Below are positions 1 through 14,916 of a stretch of DNA of 64,000 nt, piece by piece. Both the position numbers and the translations under genes were made by a program. Position 1 is the stretch's first letter. Every line of letters starts with the position of its first letter. The notes beneath the pieces were generated by a model. It saw only the letters and a list, made by a program, of their open reading frames with translations. It was not told the origin of the DNA and made no database searches. This DNA is from DAOUAT01 sp964551735. Lineage in GTDB: Bacteria > Chloroflexota > Anaerolineae > CG2-30-64-16. Location of the stretch: assembly GCA_964551735.1 (NCBI GenBank), contig CAZKEF010000005.1, forward strand, positions 124,001-188,000. Reading direction: 5' to 3'.

Positions 1-1
1 G

Positions 2-2281
2 GTGCTGGTGGTGGCCGCGCGGTGCAGCCTGCTGCCCGACCAGGTGAGCGGGCCCACAGCTACGCCGACTGCCACCGCGACGCCGTTGGCCGCGCCGGAG
101 ATCGTGTTGGCGCCGGGCCAGGGCGGGCCGGGCACGCGCCTCAGCGCCACCGGCCGCGGTTGGCAGCCCGGCGTCACTGTCACCATCCGCCTGCAGGACC
201 CGGACACGGGCCGCATGACGGCGGTTGACCAGGCGTCGGCCATCGTCAGCGACCGGGGCGAGTTCGCGGTGCGCTTTTCTTACCCGGCCGATCCGGGCTG
301 GGCGACCCGGCCGACCGTGCTGGTGGTGGCCCAGGCCGCGGCCAGCGGCCAGCGCGCCACCGCGCCCTTCCTGATCATGGCCACGGTTGCGCCGACGGCC
401 ACTTTCATCCCAACCGCCCAGGCCACGCCGACCGCGACGTCGGCGCCGCCCACGGCCACGCGGCCCGCGCCCACCGCGACCCTAGTGCTGCTCACCGCAA
501 CGCCGCCCCCGCCGACGGCCACCGCGCCCCCGCCGACGGCAACGCCGCCCCCCGTGATCACCGAGTGGCGCGGGGAGTACTTCGCGAATCCCACCCTGGC
601 CGGTGCGCCGGCCTTGGTGCGCAACGACAGCGTGATCGCCTTTAACTGGAACACCGGTGCGCCGGCCGCAGGCCTGCCTGTTGATGGCTTTTCCGTGCGT
701 TGGGCGCGGACCCTGCCGTTCGACGCGGGCATCTATCGCTTCACCCTGGTGGTCGATGATGGTGCGCGTTTGTGGATCGATGGCCGGATCGTGCTGGACG
801 AATGGCGCGATGGCAGCGCGCGCACCGTGACCGCAGACGTGCCGCTGGCCCAGGGCAACCATGCCGTCCGGCTCGAATACTATGAGCGCACCGGCGGGGC
901 GCAGGTGCGTCTGGGCTGGGAGCGGCCCGGCACCGGCTCGTACCCCGATTGGCTGGGCCAGTATTGGGCGAACATGAACCTGGCGGGCAGCCCGGCCCTG
1001 GTGCGCAACGACCTGGCGGTTGATTTCAACTGGGGCACGGCCGCGCCTGCTGTGAGCCTGCCGGCCGATGGCTTTTCGGCCCGCTGGAGCCGTCAGCTCA
1101 CCTTCGCGGCGGGGCGCTATCGCCTCTTCGCGCAGGCCGATGACGGCGTGCGGGTTTTCGTGGACCGGTCGTTGGTGATCAACCAGTGGCGCGATGGGGC
1201 GGGCGGTCCCTACACCGCGGATCTCCAGCTCAGCGGTTCACATCAGGTGGTGGTGGAGTACTACGAGCGCACCGGCGCCGCAGTGATCAAGTTCTGGTGG
1301 CAGCCCATCGTTGTGCCGCCGACCGCGACGCCGACTGCGACGGCTACGGCGACGCCGACCGCTACACCGACGGCGACCACCACAGCGACGTCGACGCCCA
1401 CCGCGACGGCCTCAGCAACGCCGACCGCGACGCCGACAGCGACGCTGACCGCCACACCGACAGCGACCGCCACGGCCACGCCCACCGCGACGGCCTCAGC
1501 GACGCCGACTGCGACGGCGACGCTGACCGCCACACCGACAGCGACCGCCACGGCGACGTCGACGCCCACCGAGACGCCGACGGAGACGCCGACGCCCACC
1601 GAGACGCCGACACCGACCGAGACACCCACCGAGACGCCGACGCCCACCGAGACGCCGACGGAGACGCCGACGCCCACCGAGACGCCGACGCTGGAGCCGG
1701 GCGCGCCGACCTACACGCCGACCGCCACCGCGACGGTTACGCCGACTGCGACGCCATCTCCCACTCCGACGCCCACCCGGACGCCGGGCGTGTGGGTCAA
1801 CGAGCTGCTGCCGGTTCCGAGGAAGGTGGACTGGGATGGCAATGGCCAGGCCAATGCGCGCGACGAGTGGATCGAGTTGGTTAACGCGACCCGGCGGCCC
1901 GTTGACTTGGGCGGGTGGACGGTGGAGGTGAGCGGCGATCGCGGCGCGAAGGGGGTGGCCCGCCTGCCGCGGCGGACCGTGCTGCCGGCCGGCGGGTTCC
2001 TGGTGCTCTACAGCCAGCGGACCCGGCTGACCCTGGACGATGCCGGTGGCGAGGTGCGCCTGTACAACGCGGCGGGCGTGCTGATGGATGAAGTGCGTTA
2101 CCCCGCGCTGCGGCCGGACGCCTCCTACAGCCTGACGCCGGATTGGCTTTGGCTGAGCGATTGGCCGCCCAGCCCCGGCAAACCCAACCTGCCGCCACCA
2201 ACGCCCACGCCGACCTCTACCGCCACGGCGACGGCGACCCTGACGGGGACGCCAACCGCGACGCCGAACGGCGCCGGTTGA
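2..2281 (+). CDS. Secreted PA14 / lamin-tail domain protein with Thr-Pro linkers (5' partial)
   Basis: This is probably a cell-surface or secreted carbohydrate-binding protein; no catalytic domain is visible. In order it has a hydrophobic start with a Cys near residue 8 (possible lipoprotein or signal-peptide remnant), an Ig/IPT-like beta domain at about 30-125, a Pro/Thr/Ala linker, two PA14 domains at about 188-306 and 315-432 (each opening with a (E/Q)Y(F/W)AN element followed by an FNW and a DDG motif), a TPTAT/TPTET linker at about 440-598, a lamin-tail domain at about 599-735 (NELLP, DEWIELVN) and another TP-rich end. PA14 domains usually bind glycans; lamin-tail domains are common in secreted bacterial proteins. 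The open frame reaches the window edge, so the true start probably lies upstream. The gene ends just before a strong terminator and converges with the C25 protease gene. Confidence 0.75.
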   Translation: MLVVAARCSLLPDQVSGPTATPTATATPLAAPEIVLAPGQGGPGTRLSATGRGWQPGVTVTIRLQDPDTGRMTAVDQASAIVSDRGEFAVRFSYPADPGWATRPTVLVVAQAAASGQRATAPFLIMATVAPTATFIPTAQATPTATSAPPTATRPAPTATLVLLTATPPPPTATAPPPTATPPPVITEWRGEYFANPTLAGAPALVRNDSVIAFNWNTGAPAAGLPVDGFSVRWARTLPFDAGIYRFTLVVDDGARLWIDGRIVLDEWRDGSARTVTADVPLAQGNHAVRLEYYERTGGAQVRLGWERPGTGSYPDWLGQYWANMNLAGSPALVRNDLAVDFNWGTAAPAVSLPADGFSARWSRQLTFAAGRYRLFAQADDGVRVFVDRSLVINQWRDGAGGPYTADLQLSGSHQVVVEYYERTGAAVIKFWWQPIVVPPTATPTATATATPTATPTATTTATSTPTATASATPTATPTATLTATPTATATATPTATASATPTATATLTATPTATATATSTPTETPTETPTPTETPTPTETPTETPTPTETPTETPTPTETPTLEPGAPTYTPTATATVTPTATPSPTPTPTRTPGVWVNELLPVPRKVDWDGNGQANARDEWIELVNATRRPVDLGGWTVEVSGDRGAKGVARLPRRTVLPAGGFLVLYSQRTRLTLDDAGGEVRLYNAAGVLMDEVRYPALRPDASYSLTPDWLWLSDWPPSPGKPNLPPPTPTPTSTATATATLTGTPTATPNGAG

Positions 2282-2305
2282 CGGTGTGACAGGCTGACAG
2301 ACAGT

Positions 2306-2346
2306 GCGCCGGCCCTCACTGTAAAGCGAGGGCCGGCGCTTATTGT
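2306..2346 (+). terminator. Rho-independent terminator after the PA14 protein gene
   Basis: A perfect 12-bp stem (GCGCCGGCCCTC at 2306-2317 with its complement at 2328-2339) encloses a 10-nt loop and is followed by a T-rich stretch. It lies 25 nt after the stop codon at 2281. The remaining sequence to 2561 holds no gene. It contains a 16-nt sequence at 2427-2442 (GCATCCTGAGCGGAGC) that recurs inside the lactonase gene at 63383-63398. Confidence 0.8.
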
Positions 2347-2561
2347 GTCTGGGATGATGCTTGTGTTGCCGCGACGGTTTGCTTTGGAAGCGGCGTCCGC
2401 TGTCCATCTATCCTGAGAATGCGCAAGCATCCTGAGCGGAGCCGGGGTAGGGCCCCCGGCGTAAGGGATATGTTTCGATGCTGGCTGCCTTAACCGGGCG
2501 CACAGCAAGCGCGTCGCAGCGGAACGGATCACTCAGCATAACATAAGAGCGCTTTTGTGGC

Positions 2562-5507
2562 TCACGGCGCGACCGGCGGCAGCCGCAGGCGGGTGGCCGG
2601 GTCGCCGAAGAGGATCTGGGTGTCGATGACGTCGTGCCACGCGCTGCTGTTGGCGTAGTAGTACCGTTTTGCAGCGTCCGTGGCCAGGCCGAGGCGTTGC
2701 TGGCGCTCTTGCAGGATCGCCCTGGTCACGCCCTGATCCAGTGCTAACAGCGCCGCGCCGATGTGCAAGCCGCTGGGCGAGAAATCGGCCAGCGCGCCGC
2801 GGCCGGGGGTCAGCAGCAACTGCTCGGCCAACGTTTGCACGCTGCCGCCGTAGATGCCAGAGGGTGACATGTTGATGAAATAGCCGGACCAGCACGCGTA
2901 GCTGGCGGTGAAGGGCCAGGACGTATTGGCCGCCAGGAGGGGCACGTCGGTGATGTTGAACATATCCACCGAGCCCCAGCGCGCCCGTGACGCGTGGCCG
3001 AACCACTGCAACATCAGCGCGCCGCTGTTGAACGCCCCCCGGATGGCCGTCCGCATCTCCGCGGCCGTGTCCAGCGTCGCATCCAGGCGGTAGTAGAGGC
3101 GGGGCGTCTCGTAGCCGGCCGGGACGTCGTTCAGCCGCACCTCGTCGCTGAGCGCGTGGAAGTTGCCCGCCGAGTTGGCGTAATCGTCGGCCACAAAGAC
3201 GATGCGGCTCTGCCAGGGGCCATCGGGCGCAGCTCCTTCGTAGGCCAGGATCTTGTCCACCACCGCGGTCACGTCGGCCGGGGTGCGGGCGGGGATGCGG
3301 CCGATAGCCAGGTCAGGCAGGTAATCGGCGGGACCATCAACGGCTACGAAGCGGTTATCGGCCGCGGTCTCGCCGATCCACGGGTCAATCTTCAGCAGGT
3401 AGGGCGGGATCAGGTTGGGCAGGTCACTCCCGCGCGCGTTCTTGAAGTCGTAGTGGCCGTCCCCCACCAGCAGCACGTAAGCCGGCGGCGCCTCGCCCGC
3501 GTTCCAGTTGTGGTAGGCATAGGTGAGGAACTCCCGGATCGCTGCGGGGTCAACCCGGCCCGCGCTGAATTCGTCGTAGATGTCCTGCACGTCCACTTTG
3601 GCCACCCGCAGCCCCTCGGCCGCGCGGTGATCCAGCAACGGCTGGATCGCACCCCACAGCGAACGGTGGACGATCGCGATGTAGTCGGCTGCGCGGTCGG
3701 GTGAGCGCCAGGCAGAGGGGAGGTCGGCCACGATGTCCGCGGGCGCCAACAGCCCGGCCCCGGATGCCAGGTAGTAGCTGCCGGTCGCAGCCTGCGGGTC
3801 GCTGAACTGCACGGTGTACGCGCTGCCGGCAGGAGTCACCCCCGCGCCGGTCAGCCGCACGGGATGGCGCCCGTCGCGCACGTCGTAGGCCCGCACGTCT
3901 GCCGCGATGAAGCCGGTGGCAGCCACCTGGGGGGCGGCCGGCGGCGCCGCCGCGCTCCCGCCGCTGATCAACGGCAGGTAGATCCGGTAGGGGAGCGCTG
4001 TGTCCGCGGCCACTAACCCCTCGATGTACAGCCGGTCTTCCTCCGCGTCGGCCAGCGCAGGGTAGCTGAGCTCAACCCAGTCGGGCGACACCCAGTAGTA
4101 GGTCAGGCCGGGCAATTGGGCCATCGCGGCCTCCAGGGTCACCTGGTTGGCTACCCCATCCAGCCAGGCGGCCGGCACGGCGTCGACCAGGGTGTGCAGC
4201 ACGCTGCCCTTCCACTGGTAGACCCCCGCCAGGATGCCGTTCACCGAGATGGCCACCGATTGGTCCGGGTCGGCCGGCTGCTCGCGACCGCCGTAGAGCG
4301 CCGCAGTCAGCCGCATCTGGCCCCTCGTTACGACGTCGTCCAGCGCGAAGGGGTAGGTGACCGAGACGACCTGCGTGCCTGCCAGTTGGACATAAAGCGC
4401 ATTGTCGAAGAAACGGTCGTGATCGGGCGGCAGATCGTATTCCGAGTAATAGACGCGATCGTACTCGACGCGCGCGGTTTGGGTGATCACGGAGGTCGCG
4501 GCCAGGCCCCCTGCCGGCGTAGCGTCCCGTTGGGCCATGCGCGCGCCGGGAGTGCCGCCCCAGGCCAGCCAGTAGGCGTTCTGGGCCATGTAGCGGCCCA
4601 CATATGGCTCGGCGTAGAAGATCACGAGGTCGCCGGGGTCGAAGCGGCCGTCGCCCGCGCCGGCCACTTCGATGGCAATGGGCTCGCCCCCCTGGGACAT
4701 GGCGAGGGTTGCGGGGTCAAGGGCATCCACTGCCACGCCTGCCGCGGCCAGGTCGTCGTAGGTCAGGCGATACAGGCCGCGGCAGTCGGTGTAGATGCGG
4801 AGGGCGCCTGCATCGCTCTGAAAATGGGACGCGGACGAGCGCGGATGCACCCCGATGAAGGTCCGGCTGTCCGGGCTCCCCGTTCCCCCCGCAGTTCCTG
4901 CATTTTCCGGCTTTCCCTTGGTTCGTTCCTCTCCCTCAGTTCTTGTTATTGTAATGGTAATGTGCAGGTCCGGGTGGTAGGATAGCTCCTCGCGAACCGG
5001 GTTGTACTGAAACGGGAAGATGGTGATGGGGAGGAGCCGCCGGCCGCGCTGCCAGGCTTCGAGCCCGGCGACCACCGGCTCGGCCGGAAAGAACGCGTCG
5101 GCCGCGTAGATGGCCGGGTCGGGCCGAGCCACGAGCTGCGCGCGATCCGCCAGATCGGGGATCGCGGTTGCTGGGCCGGGGCCGGCCAGGTCGAGCTGCG
5201 GCGCCGGGGCTGCGGGCAGCGTCGTCGGCGCAGAGAGGCGCTGTTCGCTGGTTGAGGTGACCGCCACGCGCCAATCGCCCATCGCGGGCAGCTCGACCAC
5301 GATGCGCTTCACCGGCAGCGCGGGCGCGCCCGGCGCCTCGTAGGCCATGTACCCCGCCACGCGTGCCCCCTGCGCGTCCAGCGTGTAGGCCGGCGTGCGG
5401 ACGCGCAGGGGGATTTCCGTCGGTGGATCGGTGGTCGCGTGGCCCGACCCTGGCAGCAGGCCGAGCAACACGATGACAACCAGGGTTATCGATCGCTGAG
5501 CGCGCAT
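2562..5507 (-). CDS. C25 (gingipain-type) cysteine peptidase, secreted
   Basis: A secreted protease of peptidase family C25. The 981-residue protein has a signal peptide (about 1-24), a beta-rich propeptide-like N-terminal half with the family-typical FPFQYNP segment, and a catalytic domain from about residue 600. The expected catalytic pair is visible as His838 in GHAS and Cys872 in ACWSGYF, with the upstream LLVGDGHYDF and IGRIPAR motifs. It ends right after the catalytic domain (RLRLPPVAP), so it lacks the C-terminal module present in its paralogue at 39621-42809. Residues about 190-232 are an extra linker relative to the paralogue, and part of it is encoded by a dispersed repeat (4821-4847). 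The gene follows the subtilase by 64 bp on the same strand, so co-transcription is likely. The ribosome binding site before this ATG is weak. Confidence 0.88.
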   Translation of the reverse strand: MRAQRSITLVVIVLLGLLPGSGHATTDPPTEIPLRVRTPAYTLDAQGARVAGYMAYEAPGAPALPVKRIVVELPAMGDWRVAVTSTSEQRLSAPTTLPAAPAPQLDLAGPGPATAIPDLADRAQLVARPDPAIYAADAFFPAEPVVAGLEAWQRGRRLLPITIFPFQYNPVREELSYHPDLHITITITRTEGEERTKGKPENAGTAGGTGSPDSRTFIGVHPRSSASHFQSDAGALRIYTDCRGLYRLTYDDLAAAGVAVDALDPATLAMSQGGEPIAIEVAGAGDGRFDPGDLVIFYAEPYVGRYMAQNAYWLAWGGTPGARMAQRDATPAGGLAATSVITQTARVEYDRVYYSEYDLPPDHDRFFDNALYVQLAGTQVVSVTYPFALDDVVTRGQMRLTAALYGGREQPADPDQSVAISVNGILAGVYQWKGSVLHTLVDAVPAAWLDGVANQVTLEAAMAQLPGLTYYWVSPDWVELSYPALADAEEDRLYIEGLVAADTALPYRIYLPLISGGSAAAPPAAPQVAATGFIAADVRAYDVRDGRHPVRLTGAGVTPAGSAYTVQFSDPQAATGSYYLASGAGLLAPADIVADLPSAWRSPDRAADYIAIVHRSLWGAIQPLLDHRAAEGLRVAKVDVQDIYDEFSAGRVDPAAIREFLTYAYHNWNAGEAPPAYVLLVGDGHYDFKNARGSDLPNLIPPYLLKIDPWIGETAADNRFVAVDGPADYLPDLAIGRIPARTPADVTAVVDKILAYEGAAPDGPWQSRIVFVADDYANSAGNFHALSDEVRLNDVPAGYETPRLYYRLDATLDTAAEMRTAIRGAFNSGALMLQWFGHASRARWGSVDMFNITDVPLLAANTSWPFTASYACWSGYFINMSPSGIYGGSVQTLAEQLLLTPGRGALADFSPSGLHIGAALLALDQGVTRAILQERQQRLGLATDAAKRYYYANSSAWHDVIDTQILFGDPATRLRLPPVAP
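4821..4847 (+). repeat. Dispersed repeat DR1, copy inside the C25 protease gene
   Basis: These 27 bases (core GGACGAGCGCGGATG) are the exact reverse complement of 58143-58169 and differ by one base from the reverse complement of 62283-62309, both of which are intergenic. Here the repeat lies within a coding region and is read in frame as the HPRSSASHF part of the linker, about residues 221-229. Confidence 0.8.
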
Positions 5508-5527
5508 TTTTTCATTACCGCTATCAA

Positions 5528-5546
5528 GCGGGCGCTTTCCGCCCGC
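5528..5546 (-). other. Small hairpin between subtilase and C25 protease genes
   Basis: A 7-bp GC stem (GCGGGCG at 5528-5534 with CGCCCGC at 5540-5546) with a 5-nt loop lies between the subtilase stop and the protease start. No T-run follows on the minus strand, so it may be a processing or attenuation structure rather than a terminator. Confidence 0.4.
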
Positions 5547-5571
5547 GTATCTGCCGGCGAACGCGAGGCGG

Positions 5572-8427
5572 CTACTCCCCTTTCACCAACGCGAAATCGA
5601 ATTCGCCCACGCGGTTTGAGGGCCCGGACGCGCCGCCGGCTATGACCCCGCGCACCACCCAGAAGTGGTTCACGTCCGGATCGCCGATGCGGCCGGCATC
5701 AGGATAGCTCATGGCGCTGCCCGTGTCTGCCAACGTGTCAACCAGGGCGCCTTCGCCCTCGGGCATGAAGTAAGGCGACGTGTGGCGCCACACCTGGTAG
5801 GCGGTGTCCGGCGGCTGGTGCGGCCAGCTCAGCACGGCGTCCGTCCCATCAGCCGCCACGGCGATGACCGGCGCGGCCGCGGGCGTGCAGACCGGCGCCT
5901 GGCCGCTGAACGGCGTGTACTTCACGGCCAGGCCGGCGGTCAGCGGCGGGTTGTTGGCGTACGAGTAGAGGATGCCGCGGCTGCCGTCCGCGTTTTCGAT
6001 GCCCGCGTTGGCGAAGTCAGGCCAGCTCACCGTGTGGTACTGCACCAGGATGGTGTCATCGTTGTTGTTCAGGATGATCTCGAAAGTCTCCGGGTCGCCG
6101 CTGGCCCAGTGCTCCACCGCGTGGTACTCGATCACGAAGCGGCCGTCGCCCAGGTTTTTGGTGTAGATCACCCCCTGCGCGCCGTTCGCCGGGTTCAGGT
6201 CCTCGCCCATGCCGATGATCTGGTTGTTGGGCGGGCCCTCGAAGGGGACGATGCCGTGCCACTTGCTGTATCCCTGATCGAAGGACACGAAACCATTCGA
6301 GCTGAGGTACACATAGGTCTCGTCGCCGCCGTAGAACGTGAACGTCCAGGGCAGCGCCACGTCGGTATAGACATCGTCGCCCAGGTTGTGCGCCGTACCG
6401 TCCGTGGCGTCGATCCACGCGAACTCGGCCGAGCAGGTGTCGCCGCCGTCGCCCACCACGTAGTCGGGCACGGCGGCCGGGGTGAAGTTCAGCGTTTCCG
6501 CGCCGTCCACGGTCACGGCCGCGCTGAGGGTCGCGAAGCCGGGCGACGTCATGCGGGCGGTGTGCGTGCCGAAGGGGACGTCGGCCAGCGCGTACGTGCC
6601 GTCGGCCGCAGTGATCGCCGAAAGGGCCGTGCCGGCCAGCGCCACGGTCGCGCCGGCCACGGGGGTCCCGCTCCCGCTCTGCGTCACCGTGCCCGAGATG
6701 CTGCCGACGGACAGCGTGCCGAGGGCGAAGTCGCGCGTGGTCGTCCCATCCTGGCTCACGCTCACGTTGCTGGCGGTCTGCGCGGCGTAGCCGAACGCCA
6801 CAGCCTGGACGCTGTACGTGCCTGCGCCCGCCACGAAGCTGTAGCTGCCGTCGGCCGCGGTCTGCTGCGTCAGGGTCTTGCTGTTGCGTGTGATCGAGAC
6901 CGTCGCGCCGGCGAGAGGCAGCCCGGTGGCGGCATCGGTGATGATGCCGCTCAGCGTGCCCGCGTGCCAGACCAGGTCCACCGCGGCCTTGACGTCAATG
7001 CGGCCCCAGCCGTAGGTGTTGTTGGGGACCTGCGTGCCGGGCACGCCGCCGCAGGTTTCCGAAGCCGTGAGCGGCTGGGCGGTCTTGCGCAGCAGCTCTT
7101 CCACCTGGTCCACCTGGCCGACCAGGTCCGGCTCGGCCGACATGATCAGCGCGACTGCGCCCGCCACGTGCGGCGCGGCCATGGAGGTGCCGGAGTAGAT
7201 ATTGTAGCTATTACCCGGCACCGACGAGTAGATGCTGTCGCCGGGCGCCGACACGTCTGGATCCGGTGAGCCAGTGAAGGGATTGGGGCCGCGGCTGCTG
7301 AAGGATGAGATCCCATCGCTGGACGTCGTCGAACCCACGTTGAACGCCGTGGTGTTATCGCCGGGCGAACCCAGCGTGCCGCACGCGCTGCCGTTGTTGC
7401 CGGCCGAAAACACCGGCACGATGCCGGAAGCGCGCAAGTTCTCGATGACGTCATAGAAGATCTGGCTGCCGCCCGGCCCGCCCCACGAGTTGTTGACCGC
7501 GTTCGGTCGCTTGGCCGGATCGGCGTTGTTGCCGTACAGATCGGTGGGGGCCGCCATCCACTGCAGCGAGCTGAGCAGGGACTCGTTGCTGGCGCAGCAG
7601 CCGGCCGCGTGGATCCACTTGGCGCCCGGCGCGACGCCAATAGGTCCTTGCAAGGTGCTGTTGCCGCCGGCCGCGATCCCGGTGGTGTGGGTGCCATGAG
7701 TGTCAGAATCGCACGGAGGTGTGCCGAACGCGCCGCAGAAATGGGCCGGATCCCACCAGTTGTAGTTGTGGTCCGCGCTGCTGCCGTTCCAGCCGCGGTA
7801 TTGGCTTTTCAGCGCCGCGTGATCCCACTGCGCGCCGGTATCCACCAGGCCGATTACGGCGCCCTCGCCCTTCACGCTGTAGGTGGACCACACCTGATTG
7901 GCGCCGATCTTCTCGATGCCCCAGGTGTAATCGGGCGCGTCCGGGCCGGCTGAGGCTATCGGTTCGGGCGTGTCGAGCTTCAGCTCCGGCAGAATCGCCG
8001 CCACGCCGGGTTGCCTGGCCAGCCACTCAGCGGCCACCCGGTCGCCGGTGACCACGATCACGTTGGCGATCCAGAAGGGCTGGTAGCTGCTGACGCGGCC
8101 GGGCAGCTTGCGCGCGGCCAACCGGGCCAGGATGTCCGCCTGGCTGGCGCGGGCCGTGGCTTGCAGCCGTTCCATCACATACTGGCCGCGTTCAGCCCAA
8201 TCGTCCAATTGGGGCGCGCGGGACAGGTCGGCGCGGTCGCCCAGGTAGACCAGGAAGGTGGCCTGGCCGTCGGTCGCAGCAGCCAGCGCGGCGTAGACCT
8301 GCGGGTGGACGGTCGCGGCCGCAGCCGTTGGCGCAGCCGCCGGCGGCAGGCCGACCAGGCTGAGCAGCAGCGCGGCCAGGACGATGACGCTGGGGAGCCG
8401 GTGCGAGAGAAAGGTGCGATGATCCAT
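5572..8427 (-). CDS. S8 family serine peptidase (subtilase) with carboxypeptidase-regulatory-like repeats
   Basis: A secreted subtilisin-like protease of 951 residues from the chosen ATG at 8427, which has a GGAGGG ribosome site 5 nt upstream; a start at 8484 would add 19 unlikely residues. It has a signal peptide (about 1-38), an I9-like propeptide (about 40-155), and the S8 domain with catalytic Asp196 (VDTG), His244 (DTHGTH) and Ser415 (GTSMAAPH), plus oxyanion Asn344 (AGNN). Two carboxypeptidase-regulatory-like beta domains follow at about 490-640, then a beta domain that begins FAWIDA and includes a WPDF segment. The last about 105 residues are the type B tail (VWRHTSPYF ... IGDPDVNHFWVVR ... 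SNRVGEFDF). The same tail ends the second C25 protease and the small protein at 38869-39408. The C25 protease downstream may share its transcript. Confidence 0.9.
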   Translation of the reverse strand: MDHRTFLSHRLPSVIVLAALLLSLVGLPPAAAPTAAAATVHPQVYAALAAATDGQATFLVYLGDRADLSRAPQLDDWAERGQYVMERLQATARASQADILARLAARKLPGRVSSYQPFWIANVIVVTGDRVAAEWLARQPGVAAILPELKLDTPEPIASAGPDAPDYTWGIEKIGANQVWSTYSVKGEGAVIGLVDTGAQWDHAALKSQYRGWNGSSADHNYNWWDPAHFCGAFGTPPCDSDTHGTHTTGIAAGGNSTLQGPIGVAPGAKWIHAAGCCASNESLLSSLQWMAAPTDLYGNNADPAKRPNAVNNSWGGPGGSQIFYDVIENLRASGIVPVFSAGNNGSACGTLGSPGDNTTAFNVGSTTSSDGISSFSSRGPNPFTGSPDPDVSAPGDSIYSSVPGNSYNIYSGTSMAAPHVAGAVALIMSAEPDLVGQVDQVEELLRKTAQPLTASETCGGVPGTQVPNNTYGWGRIDVKAAVDLVWHAGTLSGIITDAATGLPLAGATVSITRNSKTLTQQTAADGSYSFVAGAGTYSVQAVAFGYAAQTASNVSVSQDGTTTRDFALGTLSVGSISGTVTQSGSGTPVAGATVALAGTALSAITAADGTYALADVPFGTHTARMTSPGFATLSAAVTVDGAETLNFTPAAVPDYVVGDGGDTCSAEFAWIDATDGTAHNLGDDVYTDVALPWTFTFYGGDETYVYLSSNGFVSFDQGYSKWHGIVPFEGPPNNQIIGMGEDLNPANGAQGVIYTKNLGDGRFVIEYHAVEHWASGDPETFEIILNNNDDTILVQYHTVSWPDFANAGIENADGSRGILYSYANNPPLTAGLAVKYTPFSGQAPVCTPAAAPVIAVAADGTDAVLSWPHQPPDTAYQVWRHTSPYFMPEGEGALVDTLADTGSAMSYPDAGRIGDPDVNHFWVVRGVIAGGASGPSNRVGEFDFALVKGE

Positions 8428-8430
8428 GAG

Positions 8431-8476
8431 AATGCCCTCCGCTGCCTGATGATGGTTAGCAACGGAGGGCATTATA
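8431..8476 (-). promoter_or_regulatory. Possible promoter -10 and inverted repeat overlapping the ribosome site of the subtilase gene
   Basis: A TATAAT hexamer (minus strand, 8471-8476) lies about 43 nt before the ATG. An 11-bp perfect inverted repeat, AATGCCCTCCG, has one arm inside the -10 region (8463-8473) and the other covering the GGAGGG ribosome site (8431-8441). No good -35 is visible. The symmetry could be an operator for a repressor; this is inference. Confidence 0.4.
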
Positions 8477-8522
8477 CACCGCAACGCGGCCGCCGCATTA
8501 ATCGCGGACGGGCAACGCGATG

Positions 8523-14708
<6,186 letters not shown>

Positions 14709-14835
14709 CCTCCTCGTCTCATCTCATCGATGTGGCTCAAGTAGCACTTAAGACTAGCGCAAAACCGGCCGCCAAACTGTTTGCGGCGTTCCTAATGGCG
14801 CCAGGCGCTTGAGATGTGTGATGTCCCAGGTTCCG

Positions 14836-14916
14836 CGCGGCGCCGGCATCGGCCCACCCGGCCGGGCCCAGGATGGGGCCGCCCACCTCCTCCGCAGGCC
14901 GCGGCAGGCCGTCGTT
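14836..14916 (-). pseudogene. Frameshifted GEVED-domain relic after the second amylopullulanase
   Basis: Right after the stop of the gene at 14915, the +1 frame reads NDGLP...GGPILG, which matches the start of the GEVED domain in the first amylopullulanase (YGDLPNS ... GSPILG) in order and spacing. The parent gene reads on through this point, while here GARMAAD is followed by a stop. Similarity fades after about 80 bp, so the rest of the GEVED domain and the tail are gone. Confidence 0.6.
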
